NCBI GenBank assembly: GCA_021401465.1
Contig: JADDMT010000029.1
Span: forward strand, 124,001 to 188,000
Length of the DNA: 64,000 nt
Direction: 5' to 3'
DNA from: Teratosphaeria epicoccoides
Lineage: Eukaryota; Ascomycota; Dothideomycetes; Mycosphaerellales; Teratosphaeriaceae
Both the position numbers and the translations under genes were made by a program. Within the stretch, counting starts at the first letter, position 1; every line of letters begins with the position of its first letter. Below, in pieces: positions 54,246 through 64,000 of the stretch. The notes beneath the pieces are model-generated. The model saw nothing but the letters and a program-made list of their open reading frames with translations. It was not told the origin of the DNA and ran no database searches.

Positions 54246-55748
54246 CTAGAATGTGCTCTCATTTGTGAGGCCCTCACTGACTTGCATAGCATCCTTCCTC
54301 TCCTGCTTGACGTCTCTGCTCTGTGCCTTGGCCTTCAACGCGGCACGGATCTCGTCGATGCTCCTACCTTCCCACACCTTGTACTCCATATTGCTAAGCG
54401 GCCATAACACCTTCGCAGCACCTTCAGTCATCCAATCATCTGTCTTTAGTGGAGCAGGCTGCGATGTGATGATGTCGATATCAGCGGCAATGGCATGGCA
54501 GAACTCGTCGAGCGGGAGATCGTTTACGTCCTGGTGCGAGATCGTCAGCATTTCACTTCGACGCGGCATGAGAGGTGTACGTACTTGACCAAACGGATTC
54601 TCCAGCTCTCGACCGATTTGCGCCAAACCCAAGATGATGTAGCCTGCGATCATAGTACCCGGGATCACCACCCAGTCAAGGCTCTTAGCCAGCTGGAAGG
54701 GTAGAGCCAGGACGTACACCCAGGTGATTTGAGAAATTGAAATCGAATATGCAATAGGCAGAGGCGTATTGACAACTCTTTCCACGCCAGTCAAGACCTC
54801 TGCCAGAGCTGCCAAAAAGTTCATGAGCTGAGTTTGGTGCGCCGGCAAACAAACAGTCTTTTCCTGAAGGGTCATCTCAACGTAGGCGGACAGGTAAGTC
54901 AGTATCTCCATTGGTAGATTGCCAAGGTTGTCTCTGGACCGTTTGACGAGCTTGCGCGGGTTGCTTTCCGCGAATGGCATGCCCAGGTATGAACCGAGAG
55001 TCTTGAACAGATGAGGTCTGCGCTCACGCAACGCCTCTTGATTGGCGTCGGCAGCGAATGTATGGATGTTGTTGATGAGCGGCGCCAAGTCCGGGTACTC
55101 GACAGAAGGCTCAAAACGCAGGTGGTGCTTCAATGCCACTGCAAAAGCATTGATGAGGTTCAAGGCGGCCAGCTTACCAAGCAGGTCTTTCTTGCCTAAT
55201 GGTCTTGATCAGCATTGGAAATAATCGGCGCCTGAGACTTGCGACCCACCTAGCTCAGCAGACTCGGCATGCCTTTCCTGAGTGTGAACCCATATTAAAC
55301 GCGCCAGATTCCGAGCAGTCATGTGGAGCTGCGCCCAGTATTTGCGGCCCTCCATGTACCTTTCGTACGCAGTGGTGGACCGGAAGCTCAGCGCGAGAGA
55401 AACCACGAAACCCGTCACTGTCAGCAGCACGGTGTTGACGCCAAGAGGATAGACGTATTGCGTTATGCATGTGATGAGGGAAGCCCAGAGTCCGACTAAA
55501 GCCAAAGGCACGAGCATCTTTGGAAGGACGCTTCCGTGCATACGCAAAAAGTATGGCCATTTTGAATGCTTGTACGGACTCCTCGGGCCTTTGAAGTAGT
55601 CGTCAAGGTCTAGACTAATATGCGTTTCTCGATGGTACATGGGTGCAAAACCTGGGGTACAGTCGCCATTCGTTGATGTAGGTGCGCTGTGGATCTGGAC
55701 AGTGGGTGATGATTGCGCCTTCTCGTGATCGCTTCGATACGTTGCCAT
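54246..55748 (-). CDS. Bestrophin-like anion channel family protein
   Basis: Exons 55748-55250, 55195-54585 and 54530-54246 join in phase to 464 aa; introns are both 54 nt. The second has no stop and a multiple of three, so an unspliced reading would insert 18 residues between PFGQ and DVNDLPLDEFC. After a polar N-terminus of about 75 residues come hydrophobic helices near 80-130 with SLALSFRSTTAYERYMEGRKYW, the hallmark of the Bestrophin/UPF0187 family. Later helices and the GRELENPFG-DVNDLPLD motif follow, which in animal bestrophins forms part of the calcium clasp and pore neck. The C-terminus is charged and helical. Fungal members are poorly studied; an anion channel role is inferred from the family. 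The in-frame TTG at 55763 is not used as start. Confidence 0.9.
54531..54584 (-). other. 54-nt stop-free in-frame intron of the bestrophin-like gene
   Basis: Minus strand reads GTCAA|GTACGT ... ATGCTGACG ... CACCAG|GACGTA. Removing it joins ENPFGQ to DVNDLPLD, the conserved motif. Confidence 0.85.
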
Positions 55749-56758
55749 GTCGAAGTGAATCAAGAATGGCGAGCTTGCTGGAGTGTAGAAACTGGGTCGT
55801 CCTTGTCTTTGATCTTGTAACGTTTGCAGACCATGAAGACAATTGGTGAAGCTTTTCTACTAAGCAGAGGAACGCAGGAAGTCTTACGTGATGCGAAGGT
55901 CGATCAGGAGGAAAGTGATATTTGAAGTCCACGTACCTTTAATCTTTACTCCCGATGTCTCTTGCACCGTTTGAGCCAGAGGATCGTGTTCCAAGCGCCA
56001 GACACGATGCACGCACAGTGCAGGGGAAAGATGCATCGACTCAACGCATGGCTGTTGAAGCCACAACCGCCACGAGCGATGCCAGAAAAGGACCGCCGCC
56101 GTTGTCACTCGTCAGCTCCTGCATTCGAGCTTCGGTCGATCCTGCTGATGTGTTTCACTGTCTCGTGCTTGCCGAATGAGGCGCTTACATCTGCAGCTGT
56201 GCCAAGCATTCACTACGTGTTTTTGGCGTCGTTACGGATTTAGTGCCGTCGGGCCATGTCGGGAAGGCTGCCGAGCGGTGGACGCTCGAGTGTCTGGCAA
56301 TGACTGGTGGGCCTATCGTGCAATGAAACCAACATAAATCTCACTATTAAATGTCAAGAACCACCAAAATTCATTGCCGATTGACACTTCCGGGAGATCT
56401 TGGTACTAAATCATTGTGACACAAGTCAGAAAACGCTACAATAAAGTATGGCAGTTCTGCGCGGCGCAACGACGTGGTTCTGATGTGACGCGCCCATCCG
56501 ACTTCGGTGAATGAAATTCCAAGTGGATATCGAGAGTACCCGGACTTGCATCAGGGATTCGAGTGGCGACAGTCCTTGTCGTAGAGATGAGAAGGCAGAG
56601 TGTAGAGGCCAGTAAGGCTTCACCGGCTACGTTCGAATCGACATCCAGCAACATGTCCGTCTCTTGGTCGCAGTCTTGTATAGCTCGATGTACTCTACAA
56701 TTGCTGGCAAGAGATTTCAGGTTCTGGCCGACATCGTTCGAAGCGTTGCGTCTGAGCT
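55749..56758. other. Intergenic, nothing supportable
   Basis: About 1 kb between the bestrophin-like start and the ccs1 stop. A 108-codon minus-strand frame at 56436-56762 overlaps the end of ccs1 and has no motif. Confidence 0.5.
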
Positions 56759-57572
56759 TCATAGCATTCCCTTCCCTACCTGCTCTCTCCTCTCTTCCCA
56801 GACCGTCTTCCCGCTACAACTGCACACTGTCTTATCATTGTCCCAGACACCAGCGCTTCTTGCAATGACGCCAACGAGCGTGTCCGGATCCTCTTTATCA
56901 AACCTATGCTGCTGCCGACTGACCACAATGCTGCGGCCGATAAGCTCCCAGATTTGAATCGATTTGTCAAGGAACACGCTGCCGAGACCGGACTGAGATA
57001 CTTCGATGGTGCCAAAGATTCCCTTGGCTGATCTAGATGCCTGCCCTTTCTTCGCCTGTATCGCATTCCAGATCCCGCCCGTCGACGCTGCACCGTTGGA
57101 GATGTCACCAGTCTCTCGAACAGTCACGTTATAAGTGCCTGGGCTTACGCCGCGAAGTGTCATGTCCAACAAGGTCATGCTGGGCGACACCTGCACCATC
57201 CTTATCAAGCCCCTCACGTGATCGGCCACCGAGGCAGCATGGGTTTCGAGGATGCAGACGGCCGCGCTCTCAGCCTTACCAGAGCCTCGGAGGATAGCAT
57301 CGCGGCCAGTGTCCTGGATTGCTGCTACGATGGCTGATGGCGCGGTGTTGCCAGTTACGGATACCAACTGTGACTTGACATCTGCATTGATGCTTTTGAT
57401 CCCTGGCACGAGTCAGCACGTGTAGCATGTGCGTGGGTTGTCATGATCAAATACCATCAAGTTTGTAAAGCGAGTCAGAGACGCTCTTTACGCAGTCTTC
57501 GCAGCTCAGTGGGACCGCGAATATAGTTTCAAAGGGCGGTAGGTCCTTCTTGGCTGCTGGAATCGCTGTCAT
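56759..57572 (-). CDS. ccs1: Copper chaperone for superoxide dismutase (Ccs1)
   Basis: Exons 57572-57455 and 57402-56759 join in phase across a 52-nt intron to 253 aa. Ccs1 delivers copper to Cu/Zn superoxide dismutase and forms its disulfide, in the cytosol and mitochondrial intermembrane space. Domain 1 (about 15-80) is heavy-metal-associated: VPLSCEDCVKSV, with the Met of the usual M-x-C-x-x-C replaced by Leu. Domain 2 (about 85-215) is SOD-like: TLRGVSPGTYNVTVRETGDI and GSVFLDKSIQIWELIGRSIVV. Domain 3 carries the C-x-C motif in CSCSGKTVWEER near residue 233. It is divergent from the mitochondrial ribosomal protein gene, with 354 bp between starts. Confidence 0.95.
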
Positions 57573-57926
57573 GACGGCCCGCTGTCAGATGGTAGTTGAG
57601 GTCTGCCTGGGGACAGAGGCTGGCTGGATCTTGACATGGTGTTGTGGTAGAGCGATGACCGAGGTGCAAGGGTGGCAAGTTGAAGCCAGCTCTTTAGGGC
57701 TCTGATTGATACCTGTCGATATTGATGACACGAGCCATCAATCCTCAATCAATACGGACTTGCCTTTTTGGGAACTCATCATTCTACTACAACTGCCCAG
57801 CGTACTTCTGCCGCGCTGCTACTTAAGCCAAGCACAATTTGCTCCTTTTTGTCCGGTTGACAACCTCGTTGCTCTTGTATATGGCAATAGGACTCATCAA
57901 CGAGCACTAGGCACCCGAACAACACC
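57573..57926. promoter_or_regulatory. Shared upstream region of ccs1 and mrpl23
   Basis: 354 bp between divergent starts. Both products serve mitochondria. No specific binding site assigned. Confidence 0.5.
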
Positions 57927-58498
57927 ATGTCTCAATTCGCTGGCCAGGTGCTTCTGCTTCCGCGTGCCACTGTGATCCTTTTGCTAATCAATCACAGACG
58001 CGGCTGGCGTATTCTCGAGCATGGCACCACATTACCCTCTCCCCATCAGATCCTCGACCACTTGGACGGCTTGCAAGCTCCATCGCCATCACGCTCATGG
58101 GTAAGCATAAACCCATCTTCGACCCTTCAACAGATTGCGGTGACTATGTGGTGGTCACGAATTGCAAAGACCTGCATGTTACGGGTAAAAAGATGCAGCA
58201 AAAGAAATACTACACCCACACTACCAGACCCGGGAGCTTGAAGGAAATCACCATGGAAAGGCTGATGGCAAAGTGGGGCGGAGGAGAAATACTTAGACGT
58301 GCCGTGAGAGGAATGCTGCCGAAGAACAGATTACGAGATGACCGGATGCACAGGCTGAAATTGTTCGAGGGAGAATCACATCCGTACAAGGAGAACATAT
58401 TGAAGTCTGCGCAGGACGGGAGCATCTCATCCCAGCCTGAGGTGCAGGCAGCGTTTGCGGGTCAGTTGGAGCAACAATCAACTGCGCCAGCAAGTTGA
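57927..58498 (+). CDS. mrpl23: Mitochondrial ribosomal protein uL13m (MRPL23)
   Basis: Exon 1 (57927-57947) encodes only MSQFAGQ; exon 2 is 57998-58498. The 50-nt intron has a GCTAATC branch motif and joins in phase to 173 aa. The product is the L13 protein of the mitochondrial large ribosomal subunit. Family blocks are visible: RAWHHITLSPSDPRPLGRLA, then MGKHKPIFDPSTDCGDYVVV, KKMQQKKYYTHTTRPGSLKE and RRAVRGMLPKNRLRDDRM-HRLKLF. The last 30 residues form a Gln/Ser/Ala-rich tail. As in other fungal members, no long cleavable presequence is present. Confidence 0.95.
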
Positions 58499-59024
58499 TA
58501 GGAGTCCTTGCTCGGATCCGTGTGCACAATGTCCTTCTCCCTCTGGGACCATATCCCATTTCGAACTTGGATTGCCTTCGTTCAACTCGTTCACTTTCAC
58601 CTGGCACTGTCAACATTCTGGTAATCAGACTTGTGCGCCTGACGAGCGATCACTTCCGGCGACGTAGACGAGGCAAGGTTCAAGGCAAGACGTCGCTGTA
58701 GCTTCCACCAATTGGTATCGCGCAAAGCAGCAACAACAAAAGGAGGTTCAGCTGAGGTCGGGGCTGTGTATAGTGCCAGAGGCGGCACGCGAGCCTCGAG
58801 AGGGACCCATTCGAGGTACTACAGAGTTTCTAGTATCCTCGCAGCACCATGCCATTATCACAAGAAGGCGAAAGCAAGCGCCACCACGAGGACTCTTGGT
58901 CATACCCGTCGATACTCCTGATGCTTCAAACACGAACAAGCCATTAGAAGACCGCGCAAAAGATATGTTGATTGTCCTGCGTCTCTCGCGCGCCTCTATC
59001 AGCGCGAAATTTGCAACACGTGCA
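58499..59024. other. Intergenic between convergent mrpl23 and cupin genes
   Basis: 526 bp with short unsupported frames only. Confidence 0.5.
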
Positions 59025-59558
59025 CTATGCCCGCAAATCATCAAGGCCACTCAGACTCTCCATCCCCTCCCGGTCCACAACCTCCGGCAGGATCGCCGGC
59101 GCAGCAAATCCAATTGCCTTTGCCTCGCCTTTCCCGCCGTCGGTCACGTTCACCCAACGGTGCGCCGTACCTCTCTGCACAACACTGTCGCCTACCCGCA
59201 ACCTCCTCACTTCTCCGGAGTCTAGGTGCAACTCCAGCTCCCCCTGAAGAACGACTTGCACGTCGAGACTCACAGTCCTGTGCATAGGCACATCGGCGCC
59301 GGGCCTGAACGTCGTCGTGGCTGAAACAATGCCGTTTGGTGGTATCAGGCCTCTGGACGGGGCGGAAGCAGCAGGTCCGTCCAAATTGTATTGCGCAATG
59401 TCGGCATCCGACTGAAGGTCGACTGGAAAGCTGTTCGAGGCGTAGAGGATGGCGATTGTGCCGAATGGCATTTGTATCTCGTGGCGTGTTTCGGGTATTT
59501 GAGGCAAGAAGATTGAGATACCAACCTCGTCGTGTGTTGTTATGAAGTTTCTCGCCAT
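59025..59558 (-). CDS. Cupin-domain protein
   Basis: Single exon of 177 aa. The cupin fold is at about 90-145: FRPGADVPMHRTVSLDVQVV is followed by LQGELELHLDSGEVRRLRVG, then DSVVQRGTAHRWVN. In this arrangement His and Asp of the first cupin motif and the His of GTAHRWVN could bind a metal. The N-terminal part has a beta-rich jelly-roll extension. Small fungal cupins of this type are mostly uncharacterised; some sit in natural-product or aromatic degradation clusters, which is not the case here. No signal peptide. It lies 277 bp downstream of the uricase gene on the same strand, so a shared function is possible but unsupported. Confidence 0.85.
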   Translation of the reverse strand: MARNFITTHDEVGISIFLPQIPETRHEIQMPFGTIAILYASNSFPVDLQSDADIAQYNLDGPAASAPSRGLIPPNGIVSATTTFRPGADVPMHRTVSLDVQVVLQGELELHLDSGEVRRLRVGDSVVQRGTAHRWVNVTDGGKGEAKAIGFAAPAILPEVVDREGMESLSGLDDLRA

Positions 59559-59835
59559 TCCTGCAAAAGTGCTTGTCTCAAGGCTGAAGCAGGAGGAATG
59601 AAAATAGTCGACGCGGGCACCATAGAAGTATGTTCGAGTGGTAGGCAGCAGCTCCGACGACGCCCGCCGCTTGACATACTCTCACTTTGGACTATCTACG
59701 TTGATAGGCATTTGTTGGAGTGTGGGTTTTCAATCTTACTTTGCATGGGGTCATATTTTGACTATGGTCGTTGCGCCGAAATGCCTGCGTCGCTCAAATG
59801 CCGTCCACGAAGCATGTCAATTAGTTGGGGTTGGT

Positions 59836-60804
59836 CTACAGCTTTGGCTTTGCGCCTTCTCTGCTGACAGTGCACTGAATCAAGCCATTCGGATCGCTCT
59901 GAGGTGCATAGACTTCGGCGTCTGCGCCGGTGTTCTTCAGGCCGTTGAACCATGAGAGATCTAGAAAATATTAATACATGTTCGTCGGTGCTTACTTCAA
60001 CAGACAAATGTACTCACCAATCTCAAAGTAATGCTTGTTAGGTAGGCTGTACTCAACCGTCTCCACCTTAGGCACCTTCGCTAGGATCTGCTCGGCCATC
60101 AAGTACATCGTGTTCTGCACACTCGGACTGTTCTGCTCCGCGAACGTCTTGAGGGTGATAGTCTTCGCATCCTCGAACGCCGTGTCGAAAGCGTCCACCT
60201 CTTTCTCAACCTCCTTCACTCCATCGAACCGTCTCCAGTTCCATCCAGCCTCGACTTCAGTCGACAGAATTCTGTCCCAGACCTCAGGTAGACGTGTATA
60301 CTGATCACGATGGAACCCCCAGAATTGCGAACCAGTGGACTTCAGCACAAGCAGACCCGTAATTCCTGACCTGATCGAGAATCCGCCATTGCGACGAGCT
60401 ACGAGATTAACCACCCTCTTCTCCTCCCCGTCTCTTAAGAAACTATGTGGATGCGCTTGTCCATCGGCAGTCATGCGGGTCCACTTGTGTACCAAGATCT
60501 TGACATGCGCAACCGAGATGTGGGAGTATTCGTCTAGGAAATGCTGGCCAAGGGTTGCAGCGAAGAGCTCGGGCGGGTTGATCGGGTGCTGCTTGGCCTT
60601 GACGTATACTGTCTGTTTTTGGGTGTCTGTGGCTATAATGTTCGCGTTGTCTGAGTGTGTCCAGGAGGCGGCAGTGTCGCCTTCGAGCAGGGTTGCGACG
60701 GTCATTTCGGTGACATCTTGGTTTTGAGGCCGCGATGGGTCGCGGTGCACTTTGAACAGGCGGACATTGACTTTGCCGTAGCGAGCGTGGGAGAGAGAGG
60801 CCAT
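59836..60804 (-). CDS. uaZ: Urate oxidase (uricase)
   Basis: Exons 60804-60018 and 59960-59836 join in phase across a 57-nt intron (GTGAGT ... TTTCTAG) to 303 aa. Uricase oxidises urate to 5-hydroxyisourate in peroxisomes during purine breakdown. The duplicated T-fold is recognisable: ARYGKVNVRLFKVHRD near the start, the catalytic block SWTHSDNANIIATDTQKQTV, GSQFWGFHRDQYTRLPEVWD, and EVYAPQSDPNGLIQCTV near the end. The intron junction restores KHYFEIDLSWFNGLKNTG. The C-terminal tripeptide is PKL where the PTS1 signal usually reads SKL or similar. The ATG at 60804 (MASLSHARYG) is chosen; upstream in-frame sequence does not resemble the family. Confidence 0.96.
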
Positions 60805-61531
60805 GGTATGCGAGAGAGGGGCCCTTTGGATTGGAATGGCTCGTGGATTGAACTGCGAGGCGGCGGTGACAGAAGCTACAAATATAATACTTATACCAGC
60901 GTGAGCGCGGCTTGATGCACCGTCGGCCAGTGCCGATGTCCACAGCACGGTCGAGCATAGATACGGAAGTCAAGTCTGAGCAGAGACGAAAGCTGGAGGA
61001 GCTTGTCGATCGACGGAGCTCGCCGAGCAGATTCATCAGTTAGTTCATGTACCACCGTAGTGAAGATGGTCTCTGATAATGCGTTGCCTATAACACGCGA
61101 CATGATGACTCCTGGGCATGATAAGAGACCCAATCGGGAGCTGCACAGTAACATCAAATGTGCGAGTGTAGAGTAACTTTACCTAGGTACATGGAGGAGG
61201 TACAAGGGTAGGTGTGTTTCCAGGTTGCTTGCTTGCGCGGATTTGACGAAACGGCTGTGGGGCACCAACCGATAATCGAGACTACTACTGCCACTCACAC
61301 ATACGGACAGGTCATACACCCAGATCTATCGTCGGTCAACTTGAGACGTTGGACCGTAGATACCACTCGGTCCTTTTGCTTATAATTAACACACCAGCAC
61401 CAGGATCCAGACGGCGGCATCTCACATGCTCTCACATCGAGTCGTCGCACTCAATGCACGCAGACGTAGCAGATAGCGCGCAGCCACCTTGCAGATGCCA
61501 ATGTCACGCTCAGGACCGACCGTGGGCTTAG
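60805..61531. other. Shared upstream region, no gene seen
   Basis: 727 bp between the divergent starts of uricase and the Rictor homologue. Short frames only. Confidence 0.5.
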
Positions 61532-64000
61532 ATGACGCCTACTCCCCGAGCCAATGGGCCCCTATCGGGCACCACTCCACAGCCTGCAACCACCAACAAT
61601 GATCCTGCCTTCCTCCAACGACCCGGCGCGGGCACCGCCAAGGACAACGGACGGTCGTTGTCCGCCAACAGCTTCGCGACCATCACCAAGCCGGGTCAGT
61701 CGTATGGCGGGCGCTCGGTAGCCGCGCCGGGCAGTTTCATGAGTGACTTGAAGAGCTTCAGCTCCCGCAATGACCTGTCGCGGGTGCAGACCGTGGGCAC
61801 TTCCGGCGCCGACTATGATGATGAAGAGCCGGGCGCCACCAGCGAGCAGAAGCAGGCCCAGTTCAGAGATCGGATTGACAAGGAGATGAAGATCAAGGTG
61901 GGCACGGAGAATTTGCTTGAGGCGCTGAATTCGAAGAATGCCAAACAAGCCCGCGACCAGCGCAAGGTGGTAGAGCTGGAGCTCAATATGCAGAACAAGA
62001 AGATTGCACAGCTGAAGTCAGACCTGGAGGCTGAGATCAAGAAAGGGCAGGAGCAGACGCCAATGAGCCCCACAGGAAGGCTTTCGCAGCTGTTCAGGGC
62101 TGCGCCAATCAGGAGTCCAAGCTACAACGCGCAGCAGACGCCCGGAGTGGATTCAGATGGGCCGAGTCCGGTTGCAGAATCGGAGTCACCCACATATGCT
62201 TTGGCTGAGATATTGAGGGCTCTGGAACAAGACGCGATGCAAGCGGATTACTATGTCAGTCAAGCTAACGACCTGGTGGAGCTTTTCAAACGTCATCCGA
62301 CGCTGAAGTATGATCTCGCGTGGTCGATCTTTGGACTGCGAATGCAGATGATGATGCTCAGTGACAGCAGGGAAGTGGTGGCTGCTGGGTATCGAGTGAT
62401 ACGTTATGCCATTACGGATCGCAAGTCGCTCCAGTCGATACGTGCCCTGCACACGGATTATCTGGTCATTCTGTCTCTGGTCAAGGAGAGCAAAGCCAGG
62501 GTTGAGAGAGAGCAGGCGCTGAAGTTCGTCCGAGCTTTCCTTGATGTCAAGGGAGGCGTGCGAGAAATACACCCAGCGATCGTGCGTATTGTTGTCGCCG
62601 TGGCAGATCACCAGGACGATCAATTGAGAAGCATCGCAATTCTCACCTTGGCAGAAATCCTGCTCAAGGAGCCGACATTGGTAGTCAATGCGGGCGGTCT
62701 TAGTGTGTTGTCAGAGGCCTTGGGCAGTGGTATCTACTTTGCACCAGAGACGCTGATTGGTCCGTTCCTGCATCTCATGGACCTGCCAGCACGGCGAGGG
62801 CTGTTGAAGTCAGGTTTCGAATTCAGCACAGCTTTTGCGTCGTTCACGGAACCCATCCTCGGCCATGCACACGAAGATCGGCTGAAAGCAAGTGCAAGAG
62901 TCGTGGCTGGCCTTTTCAAGAGCTGGCCTGGGCTGATGACGTTGTCACTGCACGACTTCTTACCCGTCAGATCTGTGGTGTCGTCCCTGTACATCGCGCA
63001 CCTGGCAGTCCGGACTGCCACGCTGGATCTCTTGATCGATATTCTTCGCATCAAGTCGCCTTCGTGGTCATCATCCTTCATTGGAGGGCGGCGGCTGACC
63101 ACGTATGGTCGCGTTACAAACCTCAAGTCCGAGGCGCCGACTTCACAGACCACAAGGAGACGTGCTGCTGACGAGGCGCAGAAGCGCAGTCTAGTGCGAC
63201 ACTTTACAGCAGTCAGCCTGGCAGTAATGCTTCGACAGGGGCTGTTGAAAGGTTTGATGCACGCTGAGGCCGACGCCCCGACTCTCGCTCTCAAGCGCAG
63301 AACGAGCTTGTTGATCGCCGAGGTCTTGCGCATGGCCAGCGAATTGTTGCCCTCGTCTTGGTCGTATGGCTTACAAGCACTCCCTGGGTTGTTCGAATCA
63401 GCGACGAGCTTCTCGAGTGAAGAGCGTTTCCAGTCAGTCGCAACAGTCTATCAGGTGGACAGCATCAATCGTACGCTCTACCGGTCCGTCTCTGGACAAG
63501 ATACGCAAACCAAGTCCAGCGATGACGCCACCGCGGCACGAGCGAGAGCCACCTCGAGATCGCAGGTCAATGCTGTGATGGACGAGACCCAGTTCCGGGC
63601 CAAAATGATTGATACCCAGATTCTGAACACCGTCAACTACACTAAGTGGGACTGGAATCTGATACATGAGCTCATCGAAGGACCAATGGTGAACCCGAAG
63701 AGATTGCAAGAGGCGATGATCACATCAAAATTCGTGCATCGTTTACTTGGCTTCTTGCGACCATTCAAGTATCGCTTCTCGGATGCTCCTAACACGAAAT
63801 CGAATCAACGTTACGTGCGGACGGCTTGTACATTACTCAAACTACTCCTGCAGACAAACGATGGCACGCGGTACCTGGAGAGCAACAAGCTTATTCCTCA
63901 AATTGGCGAGTGTCTTGCTCAGCAAGACCCAATGTCAGGTATCACGTCAAAGACACCTCTATTTTCACCAGAGCGCATGACGGAGACGCTGGTTGGCGGT
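61532..64000 (+). CDS. TORC2 component Rictor/Ste20-like (Pianissimo), N-terminal part, 3' partial
   Basis: From the ATG at 61532 the frame stays open for 823 codons to the window edge, without an intron. Rictor is a core subunit of TOR complex 2, which acts at the plasma membrane and in actin and sphingolipid control. Residues 1-110 are Ser/Gly/Thr/Pro-rich and disordered. Residues about 110-180 form a coiled coil (EKQ/KVVELELNMQNKKIAQLK type) like the HR1-type segment of fungal homologues. From about 225 an alpha-solenoid of ARM/HEAT-like helices follows, with the family blocks KWDWNLIHELIEGPMVNPKR, KFVHRLLGFLRPFKYRFS and LFSPERMTETLVGG near the edge, where animal and yeast homologues continue into the middle Rictor domains. 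The C-terminal half lies outside the window. Confidence 0.93.
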   Translation, partial: MTPTPRANGPLSGTTPQPATTNNDPAFLQRPGAGTAKDNGRSLSANSFATITKPGQSYGGRSVAAPGSFMSDLKSFSSRNDLSRVQTVGTSGADYDDEEPGATSEQKQAQFRDRIDKEMKIKVGTENLLEALNSKNAKQARDQRKVVELELNMQNKKIAQLKSDLEAEIKKGQEQTPMSPTGRLSQLFRAAPIRSPSYNAQQTPGVDSDGPSPVAESESPTYALAEILRALEQDAMQADYYVSQANDLVELFKRHPTLKYDLAWSIFGLRMQMMMLSDSREVVAAGYRVIRYAITDRKSLQSIRALHTDYLVILSLVKESKARVEREQALKFVRAFLDVKGGVREIHPAIVRIVVAVADHQDDQLRSIAILTLAEILLKEPTLVVNAGGLSVLSEALGSGIYFAPETLIGPFLHLMDLPARRGLLKSGFEFSTAFASFTEPILGHAHEDRLKASARVVAGLFKSWPGLMTLSLHDFLPVRSVVSSLYIAHLAVRTATLDLLIDILRIKSPSWSSSFIGGRRLTTYGRVTNLKSEAPTSQTTRRRAADEAQKRSLVRHFTAVSLAVMLRQGLLKGLMHAEADAPTLALKRRTSLLIAEVLRMASELLPSSWSYGLQALPGLFESATSFSSEERFQSVATVYQVDSINRTLYRSVSGQDTQTKSSDDATAARARATSRSQVNAVMDETQFRAKMIDTQILNTVNYTKWDWNLIHELIEGPMVNPKRLQEAMITSKFVHRLLGFLRPFKYRFSDAPNTKSNQRYVRTACTLLKLLLQTNDGTRYLESNKLIPQIGECLAQQDPMSGITSKTPLFSPERMTETLVGG

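Noticed and set aside
56436..56762. 108-codon minus-strand frame overlapping the end of ccs1
   Set aside because: No motif and overlaps a confident gene in another frame on the same strand.
1..64000. Transposons, CRISPR-like arrays or viral insertions
   Set aside because: No transposase, reverse transcriptase, long terminal or inverted repeats, or regularly spaced repeats were recognised by eye.

Overview
The window is 64 kb of nuclear DNA from a filamentous ascomycete (Pezizomycotina). Genes are widely spaced and lie on both strands. Most carry introns of about 45-67 nt (one of 97 nt) with GT...AG ends and a CTGAC/CTAAC-like branch motif just before the acceptor. The gene content is fungal throughout: a CAD-like pyrimidine enzyme, NTE1, fungal rhodopsin-type membrane protein, HET and Baeyer-Villiger monooxygenase relics, and a peroxisomal-type uricase. 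A dothideomycete of the Mycosphaerellales type is my best guess, but that is an inference from general style and not from a marker gene.

Layout. 1-0.9 kb: 3' part of a sphingolipid delta-4 desaturase. 2.2-7.9 kb: the carbamoyl-phosphate synthase/aspartate transcarbamylase fusion (minus strand), which here seems to lack the inactive dihydroorotase-like domain. 8-11 kb: gene-free. 11.1-13.3 kb: patatin-like phospholipase with C-terminal zinc fingers. 15.1-16.5 kb: rhodopsin-type seven-helix protein. 18.2-21.4 kb: mitochondrial glycine decarboxylase P-protein. 21.6-25.9 kb: a flavin monooxygenase-like enzyme, a medium-chain dehydrogenase and a small cysteine-rich secreted protein, all on the minus strand. 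26-29.8 kb: gene-poor, with a decayed HET-domain fragment. 29.9-31.3 kb: an old-yellow-enzyme-type oxidoreductase with an uncertain 5' end.

31.3-47.8 kb is a housekeeping block: NTE1 and PAF1 (divergent), an MFS transporter and TSR2 (divergent), UTP17/NAN1 and RPB10 (divergent), a beta-hydroxyacid dehydrogenase and an F-box-like protein (divergent). Three of these act in ribosome production or RNA polymerases (TSR2, UTP17, RPB10) and PAF1 acts with RNA polymerase II. 48.1-49.2 kb holds a shattered Baeyer-Villiger monooxygenase pseudogene. 50-64 kb: GOT1 (vesicle traffic), DAHP synthase (aromatic amino acids), an unknown mitochondrial helical protein, a bestrophin-like channel, CCS1 (copper chaperone) divergent from mitochondrial ribosomal protein uL13m, a cupin, uricase, and the 5' part of a TORC2 Rictor homologue running off the right edge.

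I assigned 26 genes, most with introns whose reading phase closes exactly. I found two pseudogene relics and several short tandem repeats. I saw no tRNA, rRNA, CRISPR array, transposon or biosynthetic gene cluster. Nothing here looks like a coherent new multi-gene system. The best leads are the domain loss in the pyrimidine enzyme, the patatin-zinc finger fusion, the secreted cysteine-rich protein and the unassigned mitochondrial protein.
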